Assembly: GCA_022652985.1 (NCBI GenBank)
Contig: JALCRY010000001.1
Span: 62,001 to 126,000 of the forward strand
Source: Eubacteriaceae bacterium
Lineage (GTDB): Bacteria; Bacillota; Clostridia; Peptostreptococcales; Anaerovoracaceae
DNA length: 64,000 bases
Reading direction: 5' to 3'
Shown here: in pieces, positions 9,587-18,171 of the stretch
Position numbering within the stretch: the first letter of the stretch is position 1
Layout of the letters: the number at the start of each line of letters is the position of its first letter
Made by a program: the position numbers and the translations under genes
Notes under the pieces: generated by a model
The model's database searches: none
Seen by the model: the letters and a program-made list of their open reading frames with translations, nothing else
What the model was told of the DNA's origin: nothing

Positions 9587-9850
9587 ATGGAAGATAAGCA
9601 TTATAAGTTTTTCCAGAACAAAGAATGTGAGTATTATCCCTGCCACCCGGGAGCAGGAGAAGAGGAGTTCAACTGCCTCTTCTGCTATTGCCCGCTGTAT
9701 GCGCTCGGCGACAAGTGCGGCGGGGATTTTGTTTATCTGGAAAACGGGGTCAAGGATTGCAGCGGGTGCATCATACCGCATTCCGACGGCGGATACGATC
9801 ATGTGATGAGCATGTGGGAAAAAGTCAGCGAAATGGCAAAAAAGAGGTAG
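9587..9850 (+). CDS. Cysteine-rich small-domain protein (PF04071-like)
   Basis: A mini-protein of 87 residues with eight cysteines, several in close pairs: CEYYPCHPG, CLFCYCPLYALGDKCGG and CSGCIIPH. This matches the cysteine-rich small domain family and suggests a metal or iron-sulfur site; no function is established. I start at ATG 9587 because GAGGA is 12 bases upstream; the ORF-track ATG at 9575 would leave only one base after that site. It sits 3 bases before dnaE and 18 after typA, so it is co-transcribed. Confidence 0.75.
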   Translation: MEDKHYKFFQNKECEYYPCHPGAGEEEFNCLFCYCPLYALGDKCGGDFVYLENGVKDCSGCIIPHSDGGYDHVMSMWEKVSEMAKKR

Positions 9851-9853
9851 AAA

Positions 9854-12800
9854 ATGGCGTTCACACACCTTCATCTGCATACACAATACAGTCTTCTCGA
9901 CGGCGACGCAGTCATCGGGAAAGTTGTTGCGCGCGCAAAAGAGCTTGGTATGGATTCGCTGGCGATCACTGATCACGGCGCCATGTACGGTGTGATCGAT
10001 TTTTACCGAGAATGCCGGAAACAGGGCATCAAACCTGTTATAGGCTGTGAGGTATATACTGCGGCCAGATCGCATCTCGAAAAGGATGCGGACCGTGACA
10101 GGCAGATGCATCATCTCCTGCTGCTGGCTGAAAACAATGAAGGCTACAGAAACCTGATCAAAATAGTTTCCATCGGCTTTACTGAGGGATTTTATTACAA
10201 ACCGCGTATAGACAAAGATGTTCTGAGACGTTACAGCAAAGGCATCATCGCAACTTCGGCATGTCTGGCAGGGGATGTACAGCAGCATCTTCTTCTGAGA
10301 GATTACGAAGGAGCGAAGAACGAAGCACTCGAATATCTGGAAATATTCGGCGAAGGCAATTTTTTCCTGGAGCTGCAGGATCAGGGCCTCGACGAAGAGG
10401 CGCGGATATTCCCGGATATGATGAAGCTGCACGAAGAGACGGGCATTCCGTTTATTGCCACGAATGATGTCCATTACGTGAAACGCGAAGATGCGAAGGT
10501 ACATGATGTCCTGCTCTGCATACAGACAGCTTCGACGATCGATGAGGAAAACCGCATGCGTTTCCCGAATGATCAGTTCTATCTGAAGAGCGAGGACGAG
10601 ATGCGTTCTCTTTTCGCCGGCGTGCCGGAAGCAATAGAAAATACGCATAAGATAGCTGAAAGATGCAACGTCGAATTTGAATTCGGCAAGCTCCACCTGC
10701 CGGAATTTGTTCCGCCGGAAGGCATGGACAATAAAACATATCTCAGGAGTCTTTGTGAAAGCGGCTTCGCAGACAGATATCCGGAGGCGGATCAGACGCT
10801 GCGCGACAGGCTCGAATATGAGCTTTCAACGATAGAAAATATGGGCTATGTGGAGTATTTCCTTATAGTCTGGGATTTTATCAACTACGCGAAATCGAAC
10901 GGCATCATGGTAGGACCGGGCAGAGGTTCGGCGGCGGGCAGCATCGTGTCTTACTGCCTCAGAATAACCGATATCGATCCGATCAAATATAATCTTATTT
11001 TCGAGAGATTTCTGAATCCCGAGAGAGTGAGCATGCCGGATATCGATGTCGATTTCTGCTATGAGAGAAGACATGAAGTCATCGAGTATGTGCAGAGAAA
11101 GTACGGAGCCGATCACGTGGCTCAGATCGTGACTTTCGGTACGATGAAAGCGAAGCTCGCCGTCCGCGATGTCGGGAGAGTCATGAATGTCAGCTACGGT
11201 GAAACCGATGCGATCGCCAAGGCGATACCTAACCAGCTGGGCATGACGATAGATAAGGCGCTGCAGATGAATCCCGAGCTGAAGCTGAAGTATCAGCAGG
11301 ATGCCGGAGCCAGAAAACTCATAGATGTATCCAGGGCGCTGGAAGGTATGCCGAGGCATGCCTCGACACATGCGGCGGGCGTCGTCATTACGAGAGATCC
11401 CGTGGATGAATATGTTCCGCTGACACTGACGGAAAAAGGCCCGGCTACTCAGTTCTCGATGACTACTATCGAAGAGCTGGGACTGCTGAAAATGGATTTT
11501 CTGGGGCTGCGCAATCTGACGATCATACGCGACGCGCTGGAAATGATCAAAGCGAATCACGGGGTTTCGATAGATTTTTCGAAGATGGAATACGACGACA
11601 GCGAGGTCTATGAAATGATTTCGCAGGGGAATACCGACGGAGTGTTCCAGCTGGAAAGCGACGGAATGAAATCGTTCATGAAGAATCTCCGGCCGGACTG
11701 CTTTGAAGATATCATAGCAGGCATCGCGCTCTACAGACCGGGCCCGATGGCTTCGATACCGACGTATATAGACAACAAAAAACACCCGGGACATATCTCG
11801 TATATAGACCCGAGTCTCGAACCGATCCTGTCCGTAACGTACGGCTGCATGGTGTATCAGGAGCAGGTAATGCAGATCGTCAGAGATCTGGCCGGCTACA
11901 GTTTCGGAAGGTCGGATCTTGTCCGCCGGGCCATGAGCAAAAAGAAGATGGAAGTAATGCTTCAGGAAAAAGAAGTGTTCATCCACGGGCAGCTGGGCGA
12001 AAACGATGAAGTGATAATACCGGGTGCGGTCAGGAACGGTGTCCCGGAGGCCGCCGCGGAAGAGATCTACAACCAGATGGTCAGCTTTGCCTCATACGCT
12101 TTCAACAAATCGCATGCGGCCGCTTATGCTGTAATAGGTTATGAGACCGGTTTCCTGAAGGTGCATTATCCCGCGGAATTCATGGCAGCGCTGATGTCGA
12201 ACGTCATGGGGGACTCGTCGCAGATCTCCGGATATATCAGGAACTGCACCGATATGGGCATAGAGGTGCTGCCGCCTGATGTGAATACCTGCGGAAGAAA
12301 GTTTACTGTCGTGGACGGCAAAATAAGATTCGGTCTTCAGGCGATAAAAAATGTCGGTGAAGGCGTGATAGACGCGATCATCGAGGCGCGCGAAACCAAA
12401 GGCATACCGCACGATCTGTTCGAATTCATTGACGGACTGGACGTGCATAAGATAAATAAATCCGCTGTGGAAAGCCTGATAAAGTCAGGTGCTACGGCTT
12501 CTCTCGAAGGCAATCGGGCACAGCAGCTGAGCATATATGCGCAGCTGATAGAATCGGCTCAGAATGATTCGCGGAAGAATATTGCCGGGCAGCTGTCGCT
12601 GTTCCAGACTAACGCTGAAGCGATGGATACAGATGCGGCGCGGGCCAAACTGCCGCGGACAGCGGAATTCGACAAAAAGATACTCTCCGCGATGGAGAAA
12701 GAAATGCTGGGCGTGTATATTACCGACCACCCGCTGAAAGAATACGAGCAGACGCTGAAAAAGATCGTGACGGTCACATCGGCACAGCTCGCGGCAGCGG

Positions 12801-13351
12801 CGGACAAAGATGACGAAACGGCAGAAGCAGAAAGTCCGGGCAGACGGCTGTATGACGGACAGAACGTTACTGCGGCGGGCATCATCACGGGTAAGCGCAC
12901 GCTTATTACCAAATCAAATAAAATGATGGCATTCGTGCAGATGGAAGACCTTTACGGCGAAGCGGAGGTCATAGTGTTCCCGAACATTTATGAGCAGTGC
13001 AGTATGCTGATAAAGGAGGATGCGGTCATCGTCGTCGAGGGCAGGCTCAATTTCAAGGAAGACGAGTCGCCTAAGATCATAGCGCAGACGGTACGGCCTA
13101 TTGAACAGATGGAGGAAAGCGGCGCGTCAAAACCGATAAAATTCCGGATACCGGGCGATGCTGATCCTGATGCTGTACTGAATGAGCTGACGGGTATTAT
13201 GAAGAGACACAGAGGGAGCACGCCGGTGCTGATATACGTGCCGGGCAGGAAAGTCATGCGTGCTTCGGAGTCGATGCGGGTCGACGGCGGCGCGGAACTT
13301 ATCGCGGCCGCGCAGGAACTGCTCGGATATGAAAATGTCAAGACAGAATAA
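9854..13351 (+). CDS. dnaE: DNA polymerase III alpha subunit (DnaE)
   Basis: Replicative C-family polymerase subunit. The N-terminal PHP domain begins FTHLHLHTQYSLLDG and continues with ITDHGAMYG. The polymerase core shows GPGRGSAAGS, the catalytic PDIDVDFCYERR and HASTHAAGVVI; the fingers include YRPGPM and YQEQVM. The tandem HhH region (about 830-900) is followed by a C-terminal OB fold (about 990-1075, VTAAGIITGKRTL) and a tail domain. Length 1165 is normal for DnaE1-type enzymes and lacks the exonuclease insertion of PolC. An AGAGG site precedes the ATG. pfkA follows after 18 bases. Confidence 0.97.
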   Translation: MAFTHLHLHTQYSLLDGDAVIGKVVARAKELGMDSLAITDHGAMYGVIDFYRECRKQGIKPVIGCEVYTAARSHLEKDADRDRQMHHLLLLAENNEGYRNLIKIVSIGFTEGFYYKPRIDKDVLRRYSKGIIATSACLAGDVQQHLLLRDYEGAKNEALEYLEIFGEGNFFLELQDQGLDEEARIFPDMMKLHEETGIPFIATNDVHYVKREDAKVHDVLLCIQTASTIDEENRMRFPNDQFYLKSEDEMRSLFAGVPEAIENTHKIAERCNVEFEFGKLHLPEFVPPEGMDNKTYLRSLCESGFADRYPEADQTLRDRLEYELSTIENMGYVEYFLIVWDFINYAKSNGIMVGPGRGSAAGSIVSYCLRITDIDPIKYNLIFERFLNPERVSMPDIDVDFCYERRHEVIEYVQRKYGADHVAQIVTFGTMKAKLAVRDVGRVMNVSYGETDAIAKAIPNQLGMTIDKALQMNPELKLKYQQDAGARKLIDVSRALEGMPRHASTHAAGVVITRDPVDEYVPLTLTEKGPATQFSMTTIEELGLLKMDFLGLRNLTIIRDALEMIKANHGVSIDFSKMEYDDSEVYEMISQGNTDGVFQLESDGMKSFMKNLRPDCFEDIIAGIALYRPGPMASIPTYIDNKKHPGHISYIDPSLEPILSVTYGCMVYQEQVMQIVRDLAGYSFGRSDLVRRAMSKKKMEVMLQEKEVFIHGQLGENDEVIIPGAVRNGVPEAAAEEIYNQMVSFASYAFNKSHAAAYAVIGYETGFLKVHYPAEFMAALMSNVMGDSSQISGYIRNCTDMGIEVLPPDVNTCGRKFTVVDGKIRFGLQAIKNVGEGVIDAIIEARETKGIPHDLFEFIDGLDVHKINKSAVESLIKSGATASLEGNRAQQLSIYAQLIESAQNDSRKNIAGQLSLFQTNAEAMDTDAARAKLPRTAEFDKKILSAMEKEMLGVYITDHPLKEYEQTLKKIVTVTSAQLAAAADKDDETAEAESPGRRLYDGQNVTAAGIITGKRTLITKSNKMMAFVQMEDLYGEAEVIVFPNIYEQCSMLIKEDAVIVVEGRLNFKEDESPKIIAQTVRPIEQMEESGASKPIKFRIPGDADPDAVLNELTGIMKRHRGSTPVLIYVPGRKVMRASESMRVDGGAELIAAAQELLGYENVKTE

Positions 13352-13369
13352 GGGAAAAGGAGACAGAAT

Positions 13370-14332
13370 ATGAAAAGAATAGGATTACTTACCAGCGGAG
13401 GAGACGCTCCGGGAATGAACGCGGCGATACGCGCAGTCGTCAGGACCGCTTATACTAAAGGAATAGAAACAGTCGGGATACTCAGAGGCTACGAGGGACT
13501 GATAGAAGACGATATGATCACGCTGACGAGAGAATCTGTCGGAGATATCATTCAGAACGGCGGCACGATCCTCAAGACGGCCAGGAGCGAACGCTTTAAG
13601 TCGTATTTCGGACAGGACAAGGCGATCGAGAATCTCAACAAACATAATATAGATGCACTTGTCGTATGCGGCGGAGACGGCAGCTTCCGCGGCGCCTGCG
13701 ATCTCTCGAAGAAAGGCGTGCTCGTGATGGGAGTACCATGTACGATCGACAATGACCAGGGCTACACCGACTACACGATCGGCTTTGATACGGCTGTGAA
13801 TACAGTTCTCGACGCTGTGAGCAAGATCAGAGATACGGCTTCCTCGCACGACAGAACGACAATCGTCGAGGTCATGGGCAGAGAATGCGGAGATATAGCA
13901 CTTTACGCGGGCCTTACAGGAGGTGCGGATTATATCCTGATACCTGAGGTCCCTGTAGATACCGGCGCTGTGATCGAAAAGGTCAAAGAAGGCGTAAAAA
14001 GGAACAAGAATCACTGCATCATCATCAAAGCCGAGGGAGTCGATATTTCCACGGCTGATCTCTGCGATGTCGTGGCGGACGGTACGGGCCAGGAAGTCCG
14101 TTCAGTCGTGCTTGCATATCTGCAGAGAGGCGGTTCGCCTTCTGCCAAGGACAGGATGCTGGCCAGTCTTACAGGCAGCAGAGCGGTCGAACTGATAGAT
14201 CAGGACAGCTCGAGCAGAGCGATCGGTATCACAGGCAACGAGATTGCCGATATCAGCATTGAAGAAGCAGTTTCCATAAAGAGGCAGGTGAATCTTGAGC
14301 TCCTGAGCCTTATAGACAATCTATCGAAATGA
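13370..14332 (+). CDS. pfkA: ATP-dependent 6-phosphofructokinase
   Basis: Phosphorylates fructose 6-phosphate to the 1,6-bisphosphate, the committed glycolytic step. The nucleotide loop TSGGDAPGMNAAIR is at the N-terminus, the GGDGSFRG motif at about 102-109 (Gly rather than Lys afterwards supports ATP use), the catalytic TIDND at about 125-129, and VVEVMGRECGDIAL and QRGGSPSAKDR further on. Length 320 is typical of bacterial PfkA. AAGGAG is well placed. The last bases overlap the CLC gene (ATGA), so the two are coupled. Confidence 0.97.
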   Translation: MKRIGLLTSGGDAPGMNAAIRAVVRTAYTKGIETVGILRGYEGLIEDDMITLTRESVGDIIQNGGTILKTARSERFKSYFGQDKAIENLNKHNIDALVVCGGDGSFRGACDLSKKGVLVMGVPCTIDNDQGYTDYTIGFDTAVNTVLDAVSKIRDTASSHDRTTIVEVMGRECGDIALYAGLTGGADYILIPEVPVDTGAVIEKVKEGVKRNKNHCIIIKAEGVDISTADLCDVVADGTGQEVRSVVLAYLQRGGSPSAKDRMLASLTGSRAVELIDQDSSSRAIGITGNEIADISIEEAVSIKRQVNLELLSLIDNLSK

Positions 14333-15603
14333 CACAGAAATCTCTGAAGGAAAGAATTGAAAAAATCATTACCGATTTTCTGGGGCTGGCGGGCGGCATG
14401 ATCAAGTGGCTGATGATTTCCGTGATCGTCGGCGGCATAGGCGGCGGCATGGGAACGATCTTCGTATATTCCGTCAATACGGCGGATGCTTTTTTCGCGG
14501 CTAACAGATGGATGATATACGTACTGCCTGCAGGCGGGCTCCTGATAGCGTTAATGTATAATCTCGCCGGCATCAAAACGGTAAAAGGCGTGAGCAGGAT
14601 GATGGATCAGGTGAGAAGGGACGACGATCTTTCGCCTGTTTACATACCGATCATTTTCGGCAGTACGATACTGACTCATATCGGAGGAGGTTCCGCAGGC
14701 AGAGAAGGGGCGGCGCTCCAGATCGGCGGTTCAATAGGAGAAGGCATCGGCCATCTGTTTCAGATGGATGAAAGCGATATGTCTATAATGGTGCTGAGCG
14801 GATCTGCGGCCATGTTCTCGGCTCTTTTCTGCGCACCGCTGACCGCGACGATCTTTGCGATGGAAGTAATAAGCGTGGGTGTCATGTATTACGGCGCCTT
14901 GCTGCCGTGTCTGGCGTCATCGCTGGTCGCGTATGCGATAGCCAGGATAGCGGGACTGAACGGAGAACCGTGGGGTTTCCTCAACATGCCGGATCTGGAT
15001 ATCATTATTATCCTCAAGGTCGCAGTGCTCGGACTGATATGCGCCGTGGCGTCTGTCATGATAGTGATGGCTTTTGATCATACGGGCAGGTTTTTCCGGA
15101 CGCATCTGCAGAACAGATATTTGAGGCTTCTGGCCGGCGGAGCGATAATGATCGTCCTGACACTGCTGTTTCCTTCGGGAGACTTCAACGGTTCCGGCAT
15201 GAATGTCATAACGCAGGCGCTGCACGGCAGCGCAGACTGGTATGATTTCCTGATCAAGCTGGTGTTTACAGCACTCTGTCTGGGGACAGGCTACAAGGGC
15301 GGCGAGATAGTGCCGACGTTCTATATCGGTGCAGCCCTGGGATGTACTGTCGGAGGACTTCTGGGGTTAGACCCGGGATTCGCCGCGTCGATAGGAATAG
15401 TGGCAACTTTCTGCGGAGCAGTCAACTGCCCGATAGCGTCGATAATATTGGGTATTGAATTTTTCGGCGGAGGGGGTATTATATATTACGCCACCGCATG
15501 CGCGGTAAGCTTTTTAATGAGCGGTTATTACAGCCTGTACGGAAGCCAGAAAATAATGTACAGCAAAACGACGGCTAAGTTTATCAATAAACGGGCCAAA
15601 TGA
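14329..15603 (+). CDS. CLC-family anion channel/antiporter, resembling the fluoride (CLC-F) branch
   Basis: An integral membrane protein of 424 residues with about ten helices. The segment PIIFGSTILTHIGGGSAGREGAALQIGG carries the conserved gating glutamate (Glu126), and GTGYKGGEIVPTFYIGAALG forms the second pore element. The usual GSGIP chloride-filter motif is not found. The TH-GGSAGREG context, GYKGGE and the ending FFGGGGIIYYATACAVSFLMSGYYSLYGSQ resemble fluoride/proton CLC antiporters rather than chloride transporters; this is my family-level comparison from memory. It overlaps pfkA by 4 bases. No fluoride riboswitch is visible. Confidence 0.82.
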   Translation: MTQKSLKERIEKIITDFLGLAGGMIKWLMISVIVGGIGGGMGTIFVYSVNTADAFFAANRWMIYVLPAGGLLIALMYNLAGIKTVKGVSRMMDQVRRDDDLSPVYIPIIFGSTILTHIGGGSAGREGAALQIGGSIGEGIGHLFQMDESDMSIMVLSGSAAMFSALFCAPLTATIFAMEVISVGVMYYGALLPCLASSLVAYAIARIAGLNGEPWGFLNMPDLDIIIILKVAVLGLICAVASVMIVMAFDHTGRFFRTHLQNRYLRLLAGGAIMIVLTLLFPSGDFNGSGMNVITQALHGSADWYDFLIKLVFTALCLGTGYKGGEIVPTFYIGAALGCTVGGLLGLDPGFAASIGIVATFCGAVNCPIASIILGIEFFGGGGIIYYATACAVSFLMSGYYSLYGSQKIMYSKTTAKFINKRAK

Positions 15604-15617
15604 GATGAGGGAATGAA

Positions 15618-16352
15618 ATGTTTATCAATATTAACGGCATCAATATGTTCTACAGGAAAGCCGGCAGCGGCAGGCCTGTCATAATGATGCACGGCAACGG
15701 ACAAAGCAGCGCCGTTTTTGACGAGGCTGTGGAAGTTCTGAAGGACGTCTGTACTGTTTACACGCCTGATTCAAGAGGCCACGGGCAGACGAGTTATCTT
15801 AATGATCAGGAAGAAGCCGCGGATGAGGAAAGAAGAGCGCGTGAGGCCCTGGCGCCTGAGGGCGCCATCAGCAGAGGCGAACTTTCTTATGATGTAATGG
15901 CGGATGACATGATCGCTTTCATCGATGCGCTCGGCATCGAGAAGCCTGTTATATACGGATTCAGCGACGGCGGCATTATAGCTCTTATCATGACGATAAA
16001 AAGACCTGATATCCCGTGCCGGCTCATGGTCAGCGGCGTGAACGTCGAACCGGAAGGCATTGATGACAAGTATTTCCGCAGCATAAAAGTTACACATTTC
16101 CTGACAAGATCGAAGAAGAAGAAACTCATGCTGGACCAGCCGCATATTTCAGCGGCGGAACTGGGAACGATCAAAGTGCCGACGGTACTTCTTGCAGGCG
16201 AACATGACCTGATAAAGCCGGAACATCTTCAGTATATCACGGATTGCATACCGACCTGCAGACTCAAGATACTCAAGGGAGAGGACCATACCAGCTATGT
16301 TATGCACAGTACAAAAATAGCTGATATGCTTAGAGAATTTATGTCATTATGA
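15618..16352 (+). CDS. Alpha/beta hydrolase
   Basis: A 244-residue alpha/beta-hydrolase-fold protein, cytoplasmic. The oxyanion region is MMHGNGQSS, the nucleophile elbow is YGFSDGG with Ser116, the probable acid lies in LAGEHDLIKPEH, and the catalytic His is in GEDHTSYV. Conserved SRGHGQT after strand 4 also fits. Substrate is not predictable. It has a GAGGGAATGA ribosome site and is followed one base later by dinB, so it lies in the dnaE-pfkA-clc-dinB run. Confidence 0.85.
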   Translation: MFININGINMFYRKAGSGRPVIMMHGNGQSSAVFDEAVEVLKDVCTVYTPDSRGHGQTSYLNDQEEAADEERRAREALAPEGAISRGELSYDVMADDMIAFIDALGIEKPVIYGFSDGGIIALIMTIKRPDIPCRLMVSGVNVEPEGIDDKYFRSIKVTHFLTRSKKKKLMLDQPHISAAELGTIKVPTVLLAGEHDLIKPEHLQYITDCIPTCRLKILKGEDHTSYVMHSTKIADMLREFMSL

Positions 16353-16353
16353 T

Positions 16354-17580
16354 ATGGAAGACAGAGTAATATTACATTGCGATATGAACGGTTTTTTCGC
16401 CTCGGTGGAGCTTCTGGAAAGACCCGATCTGAAAAACGTGCCCATGGCGGTCTGCGGAAATCCGGAGAACCGCCACGGTATTATTTTGGCTAAAAATGAG
16501 CCTGCGAAAAAGCTGGGAGTAGTGACGGCTGAAACCATCTGGCAGGCCAGACAGAAGTGTCCCGACCTGGTGTGCGTCCCGCCGCATATGAGGAAATACA
16601 AACATTACAGCAGACTGATCAACGAGATCTACGGGCAGTATACTGATATGGTCGAACCGTTTTCGATCGACGAATCATGGCTGGATGTGACGGGGAGCAG
16701 AAGACTTTTCGGCACGGGCGAGGAAATAGGGAATGAAATCAGGTCGAGGGTCAGAAATGAACTCGGCCTTACACTGTCCGTCGGCGTTTCGTTCAATAAG
16801 ATATTTGCGAAGATGGGCAGCGAATATAAAAAACCTGATGCGACTACTGTTATTTCCCGGGAAAATTACCGGGATATCCTCTGGCCTCTGCCGGCGGGAG
16901 AGTTTTTCTTTGTCGGCAAAGCGACAGCTGCGAAGCTGAAAGCGAACGGCATCAAAACGATAGGCGATATCGCGCAGTCCGACATTACTCTTCTGACAGC
17001 TCTTCTCGGAAAAATGGGAGGGGACCTTTTTCGTTACGCGAACGGCCTCGACGACAGTCCCGTGGCCCATGATTATGAGCGCCGGAAAATCAAATCAGTG
17101 GGGAACGGGATAACTTTCAGAAGAAATCTCGAAACGGAAGACGATATACGAGTGGCAGTGATCGGACTTGCCGACAGGATATCGGCGCGTCTCAGAAAGC
17201 TGGAAATGAAGGCCGGCGGCATCAAAGTAGATATCAAGGATCCGTCGTTCAAAACGATTTCCCGGCAGATCCAGCTCGAATATTCCACAGATCTTCCCGA
17301 CGAGATCGCGGAGGCTGCTCTGGATATAATACATGCTTCCTGGAGGAAACGCGATCCTATCAGACTGCTGACGATAACCGGCATCAATCTGAGCGACGGG
17401 GAAGATCCGGAGCAGATATCTCTGTTCGGAACGAATGAAAAGGACCGCGAGAAATCGGTCAAAGTCGCCAGGACGATCGACGATATCAGAGATAAATACG
17501 GTTCTTCCGCCATTTCTTTCGGGCGTACGATCAATAATGATCTCGGGGTCGATGAAGATCCTCATGATACAAAAGAGTAA
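16354..17580 (+). CDS. dinB: DNA polymerase IV (Y-family, DinB)
   Basis: Translesion polymerase. The palm starts ILHCDMNGFFASVE, with the metal ligands of that motif and of SIDESWLDVTG (about 104-114). The thumb HhH and little-finger domains follow (FVGKATAAKLKANGIKTIGDIA; KSVGNGITF). Length 408 is normal. The start codon is one base after the hydrolase stop with no clear ribosome site, suggesting translational coupling. No beta-clamp motif of clear type was identified except QISLFG (about 350-355), which is a plausible clamp-binding sequence. Confidence 0.94.
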   Translation: MEDRVILHCDMNGFFASVELLERPDLKNVPMAVCGNPENRHGIILAKNEPAKKLGVVTAETIWQARQKCPDLVCVPPHMRKYKHYSRLINEIYGQYTDMVEPFSIDESWLDVTGSRRLFGTGEEIGNEIRSRVRNELGLTLSVGVSFNKIFAKMGSEYKKPDATTVISRENYRDILWPLPAGEFFFVGKATAAKLKANGIKTIGDIAQSDITLLTALLGKMGGDLFRYANGLDDSPVAHDYERRKIKSVGNGITFRRNLETEDDIRVAVIGLADRISARLRKLEMKAGGIKVDIKDPSFKTISRQIQLEYSTDLPDEIAEAALDIIHASWRKRDPIRLLTITGINLSDGEDPEQISLFGTNEKDREKSVKVARTIDDIRDKYGSSAISFGRTINNDLGVDEDPHDTKE

Positions 17581-17615
17581 AACAAAACAGCGGCCCGGAA
17601 GATCCGAAACGCTGT
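17578..17615 (-). terminator. Intrinsic terminator for the minus-strand secreted-protein gene
   Basis: On the minus strand ACAGCG and CGGA pair with TCCG and CGCTGT in a two-part stem, directly followed by TTTTGTTTT. It overlaps the dinB stop codon. Confidence 0.6.
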
Positions 17616-17661
17616 CAGTGAATTGAGAACGATACAATTATGTATCTATGGTTGTCTTTAT

Positions 17662-18081
17662 TTATTTTGCGCTGAACACGCCTTTGCTGACTGTATACTT
17701 GCCTGCTGTGCCCTTGACTTTGACTCCGCTTACAGTGAACTGATAATTACGGTTTTTCGTCAGCCTGTCAACTTTGATGATGATCTTGGCACTGGTTTTC
17801 CTCAGTATTCCGTTCGAATAATTCTTTGTGCTGTGATAAGGCACGACTTTCGCGCTTACCGACTGAGATTTCCACGATACCGCATCTACAAAATATACTG
17901 TAACGGTTTTTTTACTTGCACTGTAGGCGACATGATCTATCAGGATCTCCGCCGACTGAGTTGTCATGTCTGCCGCTGAAGCCGCAGCCAGGGCGGATTC
18001 AGGCAGCATGCACGCCGCGCTTACACCGAATGCCATGATAATGCACAGTAAAATTGCCGTTGCTTTGCGTTTTATTCCCAT
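17662..18081 (-). CDS. Small secreted protein of unknown function
   Basis: A 139-residue protein with a clear signal peptide: MGIKRKATAILLCIIMAFGVSAACMLPESALA, probable cleavage after ALA (about 32). A cysteine lies in the hydrophobic end (SAAC), but the context is a poor lipobox. The mature part (about 105 residues) is basic and beta-rich, with an ending KGTAGKYTVSKGVFSAK that resembles an Ig-like or fibronectin-type module; no catalytic residues are seen. AGGAGGTG precedes the ATG. It lies downstream of a two-component system on the same strand and has a direct-repeat box in its promoter. I do not recognise a family. Confidence 0.75.
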   Translation of the reverse strand: MGIKRKATAILLCIIMAFGVSAACMLPESALAAASAADMTTQSAEILIDHVAYSASKKTVTVYFVDAVSWKSQSVSAKVVPYHSTKNYSNGILRKTSAKIIIKVDRLTKNRNYQFTVSGVKVKGTAGKYTVSKGVFSAK

Positions 18082-18133
18082 TTTTTAACAGCACCTCCTT
18101 TACTGTGTATGCATTTCCTTGATTTACATGCTA

Positions 18134-18167
18134 ATAATACAATATATAGATTAAAGCTACATTAAAG
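18134..18167 (-). promoter_or_regulatory. Putative response-regulator box and -10 for the secreted-protein gene
   Basis: On the minus strand CTTTAATGTAG CTTTAATCTAT forms two direct half-sites with an 11-bp period, the arrangement bound by OmpR/PhoB-type regulators. TATTAT (18139-18134) follows 10 bases later, where a -10 box is expected if the regulator replaces the -35. The box is just after the histidine kinase stop codon. Confidence 0.5.
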
Positions 18168-18171
18168 AAGA

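Noticed and set aside
9443-11986. Long minus-strand ORFs (417 and 386 codons) opposite typA/dnaE
   Set aside because: Antisense shadows of strongly supported genes, with Arg/His/Phe-rich composition typical of reverse-frame translation.
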